Made by a program: the position numbers and the translations under genes
Assembly: GCA_040754315.1 (NCBI GenBank)
Contig: JBFMCS010000026.1
Location: 1-44,272 of the forward strand
Origin: Bacillota bacterium
GTDB lineage: Bacteria; Bacillota; Sulfobacillia; DUSP01; JBFMCS01
Direction of reading: 5' to 3'
Length of the DNA: 44,272 nt
Notes under the pieces: model-generated
Told to the model about the DNA's origin: nothing
Database searches by the model: none
The model's input: only the letters and a program-made list of their open reading frames with translations
Shown here: one piece after another, positions 41,320-44,272 of the stretch
How positions within the stretch are numbered: position 1 is the stretch's first letter
How the letters are laid out: each line of letters opens with the position of its first letter

Positions 41320-41808
41320 CTATAAGATGTCCGTCAAGGACAGGATGCCGCTTACGTCATTCTGGGTGTAGACCGGGACGTCATCCTCCTCTGTCCACCC
41401 ACCCTGGCTCGGTTCTGCCTGTGTGGCAAAGACCCGTCCTGAAGCGGTAACCCCGTAGTACACCCTCTCACCGTCTGCCGCCCTTAGCCCAAGGTCCACC
41501 GGGTTGTCATTGGGCGCAAACTGCACATACCCACCCAGAAACCCTTCTTTGGCGGAATCCGAGGCGGACAGGGCAATAACACCAGCCACCTGCCCCGCCT
41601 CGGGCTGGATTTCGCTGGGGTATACATTGGTTTCTGCGTAGAACCGGTCACAGGCCGACTGAATCACCGCCAGGGTTGCCCCGAAGGCTGCTTCCTTGGC
41701 CCTGGTTGTGGCTGCGGGAACCACGCCCACAACAACTGACGTCAGTACTGATAGTACAATCACCACAATCAGAAGCTCGACCAGAGTGAACCCCTTGCTC
41801 CTGCGCAT
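41320..41808 (-). CDS. Prepilin-type major pseudopilin (PilA/GspG-like)
   Basis: 162 residues from the ATG at 41808; GGGAGG lies about 10 bases upstream and the start gives a canonical prepilin leader MRRSKG followed by FTLVELLIVVIVLSVLTSVV (cleavage after Gly6, Phe1 and Glu5 present). The globular part has the GspG-like ACDRFYAETNVYPSE segment, then GGYVQFAPNDNPVDLGL and ADGERVYYGVTASGRVFATQ, which are repeated in the RCC1-pilin of the same operon. It should be the main structural subunit. It heads the operon; the extended upstream frame lacks a signal. Confidence 0.92.
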   Translation of the reverse strand: MRRSKGFTLVELLIVVIVLSVLTSVVVGVVPAATTRAKEAAFGATLAVIQSACDRFYAETNVYPSEIQPEAGQVAGVIALSASDSAKEGFLGGYVQFAPNDNPVDLGLRAADGERVYYGVTASGRVFATQAEPSQGGWTEEDDVPVYTQNDVSGILSLTDIL

Positions 41809-42306
41809 CCTTGCAGACCTCCCAGTCCGGTTGCCCTCCCCACTGCACAGCATGCCCACGTAATGGAAAGCGGTGTGGGAACGACAACCCTGATCTGGAC
41901 CGGGCGACCTCTCTTCCCTCAATGAGAGGTGCTTCCATTTTATTCCAAGTTCCGGCAGATTGCAAGCCTCCGTGTCGAACCCTGGTTGCTCCTGGAACCC
42001 TATGATCGCCAGCCGAGGCGTGCCGTTGGCCCAGTCCTCGAAGAAGGTGTTTCTTACTGCGGGATCGAGGACAGTTGATGTGAACCCTCTGAAACTTGGC
42101 GCGTTAAGGCATTGCGCTTATTATGCCGATGGGGTATCGTAGTGATGCCCTAGTTTCACCGAGATGGTAGATCCAGGGAATTTGACCCGCAAGCATCCGG
42201 GGATGGCGCTTGCTCACCAAGCCGGGCGCCCCTCCGGTGATAACACCTGCATGAAGGTCCTGGCCTTTCCAATCTTGGAGTATTCTCTGGACGGAGGGTG
42301 TAGTCC
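41809..42306. other. Divergent intergenic region between pilin operon and methyltransferase
   Basis: About 500 bases without a convincing gene. A short plus-strand frame from 42163 overlaps the methyltransferase start but has no SD or family match. The promoters of both flanking units must lie here, but no -35/-10 pair or riboswitch core is clear enough to mark. Confidence 0.5.
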
Positions 42307-43137
42307 ATGGACGAAGTGCTGACGCTGCTGGAAAAGCCCGAGTTTCCCCGCTCCAACAAGTATGACGCAGGCTGGGTTCTTGAGAACCAGATGGGGCCGA
42401 ACGCCCTCTGGCTTATGGAGTGGCTCTGTGAGGCGGTCCCGCTTGAGACCGGTATGAGGGTGCTGGACCTCGGCTGTGGCAAGGCCATGACCAGCATCTT
42501 CCTGGCTCGGGAGTTCGGGGTACGCGTCTGGGCGGTCGACTTGTGGATCTCTCCTGACAGCAACTGGAGACGCGTCTTAGATGCGGGCACCGCCGGCTTG
42601 GTGTGCCCACTGCAAGCCGAGGCGCATGCCCTGCCATTCGCCCAAGGCTTCTTCGATGTTGCCGTCTCTGTTGATGCCTACCAGTACTTCGGCACCGATG
42701 AGCTGTACCTTGATTACCTCAGCCGCTTCGTTCGACCCGGCGGCTTCCTGGGAATAGCTGTTCCCGGGCTCATGCGGCCCATAGGCAATAGACCACCCAG
42801 CCACCTCACCGAGCCTCAAGCCAACGGCAAGGTATTCTGGGACAGTACGTGCCGGAGTGCCAAGACGGCGGATTTCTGGCTCGACCTCTGGGAGCGCTGC
42901 CCCATGGTTTTAGGCACGAGCGTCCAGGTGATGCCGGAAGGGTGGCGTCACTGCCGTGACTTTGAGCGAGCCTTGGAAGTAGCCGGAAAAGGCATACATC
43001 CTTCTGACGCTGAGGCACTGGAAAGGGACCAGGGACAGTTTGTAGGACTGCTGCGTGTAGTGGCACGCCGCACTGAGACAGTCGGGGAATGTCTCTATGA
43101 TCCGCGCCTGGGGATCCGGGAGGGGATCGATGGGTAG
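42307..43137 (+). CDS. SAM-dependent class I methyltransferase
   Basis: 276 residues; the ATG is preceded by GGAGGG at 9 bases. The Rossmann core starts with motif I VLDLGCGKAMTS (about 56-67), followed by VWAVDLW (acidic strand 2), the LPFAQGFFDVAVSVDAYQYF motif IV region and VRPGGFLGIAVPG. The layout resembles small-molecule methyltransferases of the UbiE/cyclopropane-synthase-like group. The N-terminal KYDAGWVLENQMGPNALWLMEW is shared with uncharacterised cytoplasmic methyltransferases of Firmicutes as far as I recall. Substrate unknown. Confidence 0.85.
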   Translation: MDEVLTLLEKPEFPRSNKYDAGWVLENQMGPNALWLMEWLCEAVPLETGMRVLDLGCGKAMTSIFLAREFGVRVWAVDLWISPDSNWRRVLDAGTAGLVCPLQAEAHALPFAQGFFDVAVSVDAYQYFGTDELYLDYLSRFVRPGGFLGIAVPGLMRPIGNRPPSHLTEPQANGKVFWDSTCRSAKTADFWLDLWERCPMVLGTSVQVMPEGWRHCRDFERALEVAGKGIHPSDAEALERDQGQFVGLLRVVARRTETVGECLYDPRLGIREGIDG

Positions 43138-43220
43138 GGTGACACTGCCTTAGATAACCGGAGTAGGCCTAGACCCCCTTTGCAGGATCCTCTCAACTAC
43201 CGCCGGGACCCTGTTGCTGT

Positions 43221-43581
43221 TCACCATGATCGGACAACATGGCGTTTCCCTGGGCGATCCGCATGCGAGTCCCGCATCCACAGCAAATCCTTGCGGGTGA
43301 GGGGGAGCTCCACCACCTCATGGCATTCCTTGCAGAACACCCACTGCAGACCTTTGTCCTTGTGAGCCAACTGGCAGTGTGTTATGGATTTCAAAGGTGT
43401 GCCCGCAGTTACTGCAGGTGCGACACTCCACCCAGAAATGCAAGACTAATCTCTCGCCTGAGCCTGGGACAGTGGTCTTGTGGAAGGAGGTAAGTTGTGC
43501 GGAATTCGGTCCGGCAGGCGATGGAGGCGCTGACTGACCCCGGCAGCGCCGGAGCCGGGCCTTGAACCGTTCGATGTCCAC
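43221..43581 (-). pseudogene. Possible frameshifted zinc-ribbon protein
   Basis: One minus-strand frame (43581-43318) contains VECRTCSNCGHTFEIHNTL, a zinc-knuckle pattern. The overlapping next frame continues CQLAHKDKGLQWVFCKECHE and ends at 43223. Joined by one frameshift they would give a small protein with Cys-x2-Cys pairs. Coding character is modest and the family is not recognised. Confidence 0.3.
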
Positions 43582-44069
43582 GGCCCCGTCCGGGCGGCGT
43601 TCGCGGCCAGGCGGAACAGAGTCTCGCCGTCCACCTCCGCGAAGCGCCGGACGGCAGGCCTCGAAACAGAGAACCGGGAAGGATGTGAAGGGTGGCGCAA
43701 GTGACGTGAGTACGGCGGAAACGACGAGACCCCGAGGAGATCAACCCACGGGGTCTTGCGTTAAACAAGAACCGCTGAAATCAGCGGGTGATTTATGGCT
43801 CCCCGTTTGCAACCCTCTTCATAACCGTTCTCCACTCGGATGTCAATCCGAAAGCGCTTATCATTCAACGAGTTATCAAAGAGCATGCCGTTCCGGCAGG
43901 CCGGAAGCGGTGTTGACCTGGATTTCATCCCTCTGCCTGACAACGTGAAGTTCACCGGGAGGCGGGTGCCTTTTCCCGCCGATCCGGTGGAACGGTTTGT
44001 TCGGAGGCGGTGATGCCTCTTTTCTCATCTGGCTCGTCATGGGCATACCCAATAATGTGCGCTAGCCAA
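43582..44069. other. No supported gene; two hairpins
   Basis: AGACCCCG (43727-43734) pairs with CGGGGTCT (43749-43756), and CCGCTGA (43772-43778) pairs with TCAGCGG (43781-43787); neither is followed by a strong T-run, though either could end transcripts from the left. Short frames on both strands in 43800-44030 (for example a 42-codon plus-strand frame from about 43885) have no recognisable similarity. Confidence 0.45.
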
Positions 44070-44272
44070 CTAGAAATGTGCTATGCCCCCCTTCTTGAAC
44101 GCATAAATCGCCCACCCCAGCGTTTCTCGTCCCCACCTCAGATATGCTGTCTTACTCTCACGCACTCGCTTCAGCACGGTCTCCACATCTGGATCATCCC
44201 GATGATCACTCGCCCAGGTTTCCGCAGCATACCACTGTAACCCTTCATATCTATCCCAGTCATCCTGGCTGC
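44070..44272 (-). CDS. C-terminal end of a methyltransferase-like gene (runs off right edge)
   Basis: A minus-strand frame enters from the edge and ends at the stop 44072-44070. Its 67 residues begin SQDDWDRYEGLQWYAAETWA and end LRWGRETLGWAIYAFKKG. This tail (DDWDRYEGLQW, then HRDDPDVETVLKRVRES) resembles the C-terminus of class I SAM methyltransferases as I recall them. It cannot be confirmed without the upstream part. The open frame and residue composition support real coding. Confidence 0.6.
   Translation of the reverse strand, partial: SQDDWDRYEGLQWYAAETWASDHRDDPDVETVLKRVRESKTAYLRWGRETLGWAIYAFKKGGIAHF

Noticed and set aside
41809-42306. Search for a cyclic-di-GMP riboswitch upstream of the pilin operon
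   Set aside because: The conserved GCAAAGC/GGGACGCAAAGCC-type core is not seen on either strand.

Overview
The window reads as chromosomal DNA of an endospore-forming, fairly GC-rich Firmicute of the Clostridia/Moorella/Desulfotomaculum kind. This is inferred from a complete GerA-GerB-GerC spore-germination operon, strong AGGAGG ribosome-binding sites with many GTG/TTG starts, a gram-positive type HPr carrying both His15 and Ser46, tRNA genes with encoded CCA, and a short clostridial-type ThiC. The species cannot be named from sequence alone.

Layout: (1) 1-7656 is a polyol phosphotransferase locus. On the minus strand lie a DeoR-type repressor, PTS IIA, IIB and IIC of the galactitol family, a zinc dehydrogenase, a class II aldolase and a 6-phosphofructokinase cut to half length. 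Divergently transcribed are HPr and Enzyme I, so the locus carries its own general PTS proteins. A near-palindrome lies between the two arms. (2) 7657-9638 is decayed DNA with relics of a saccharopine-dehydrogenase-like gene and an ABC-2 permease. (3) 9639-13660 is the ger operon, flanked by two diverged direct repeats of about 200 bp. (4) 13661-16276 is more decayed DNA: a DUF4143-type fragment, a DnaK fragment running head-on into a TPR gene, and unassigned sequence. (5) 16277-18517 is a solitary N6-adenine methyltransferase with an HsdS-like tail. (6) 18713-23525 is a thiamine operon, promoter - TPP riboswitch - terminator - thiC-thiD-thiM-thiE-thiL, all genes overlapping. It has no thiazole-synthesis gene. 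(7) 23526-27222 is a mobile-element zone ending at tRNA-Val: a transposase relic, a complete IS630-family element, a RelE/Phd toxin-antitoxin pair and a broken tyrosine integrase pointing at the tRNA. (8) 27489-36580 is a glycan locus: a GH130 phosphorylase, a sigma-54 activator (GAF-PAS-AAA-Fis) and a five-gene operon (GT4, alpha/alpha-toroid protein, BON protein, GH94 phosphorylase, GT4) headed by a good sigma-54 promoter. (9) 36676-36750 is tRNA-Met. (10) 36992-41808 is a four-gene type IV pilus/type II secretion-like operon: pseudopilin, inner-membrane platform, ATPase, and a second pseudopilin fused to a complete seven-blade RCC1 propeller. (11) 42307-44272 has a SAM methyltransferase, decayed DNA and the 3' end of another methyltransferase.

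How they work together: the PTS arm would import and phosphorylate a hexitol or pentitol, which the dehydrogenase oxidises and the aldolase (perhaps with a kinase) cleaves. The glycan locus pairs two glycosyltransferases with two phosphorolytic enzymes, as expected for an oligosaccharide or storage glycan that is made and then recovered as sugar-phosphate, under sigma-54 control. The most unusual item is the RCC1-bearing pseudopilin. It is paralogous to the ordinary pilin of its own operon, lacks the conserved Glu at position 5, and looks like a tip or adhesion/sensor subunit.
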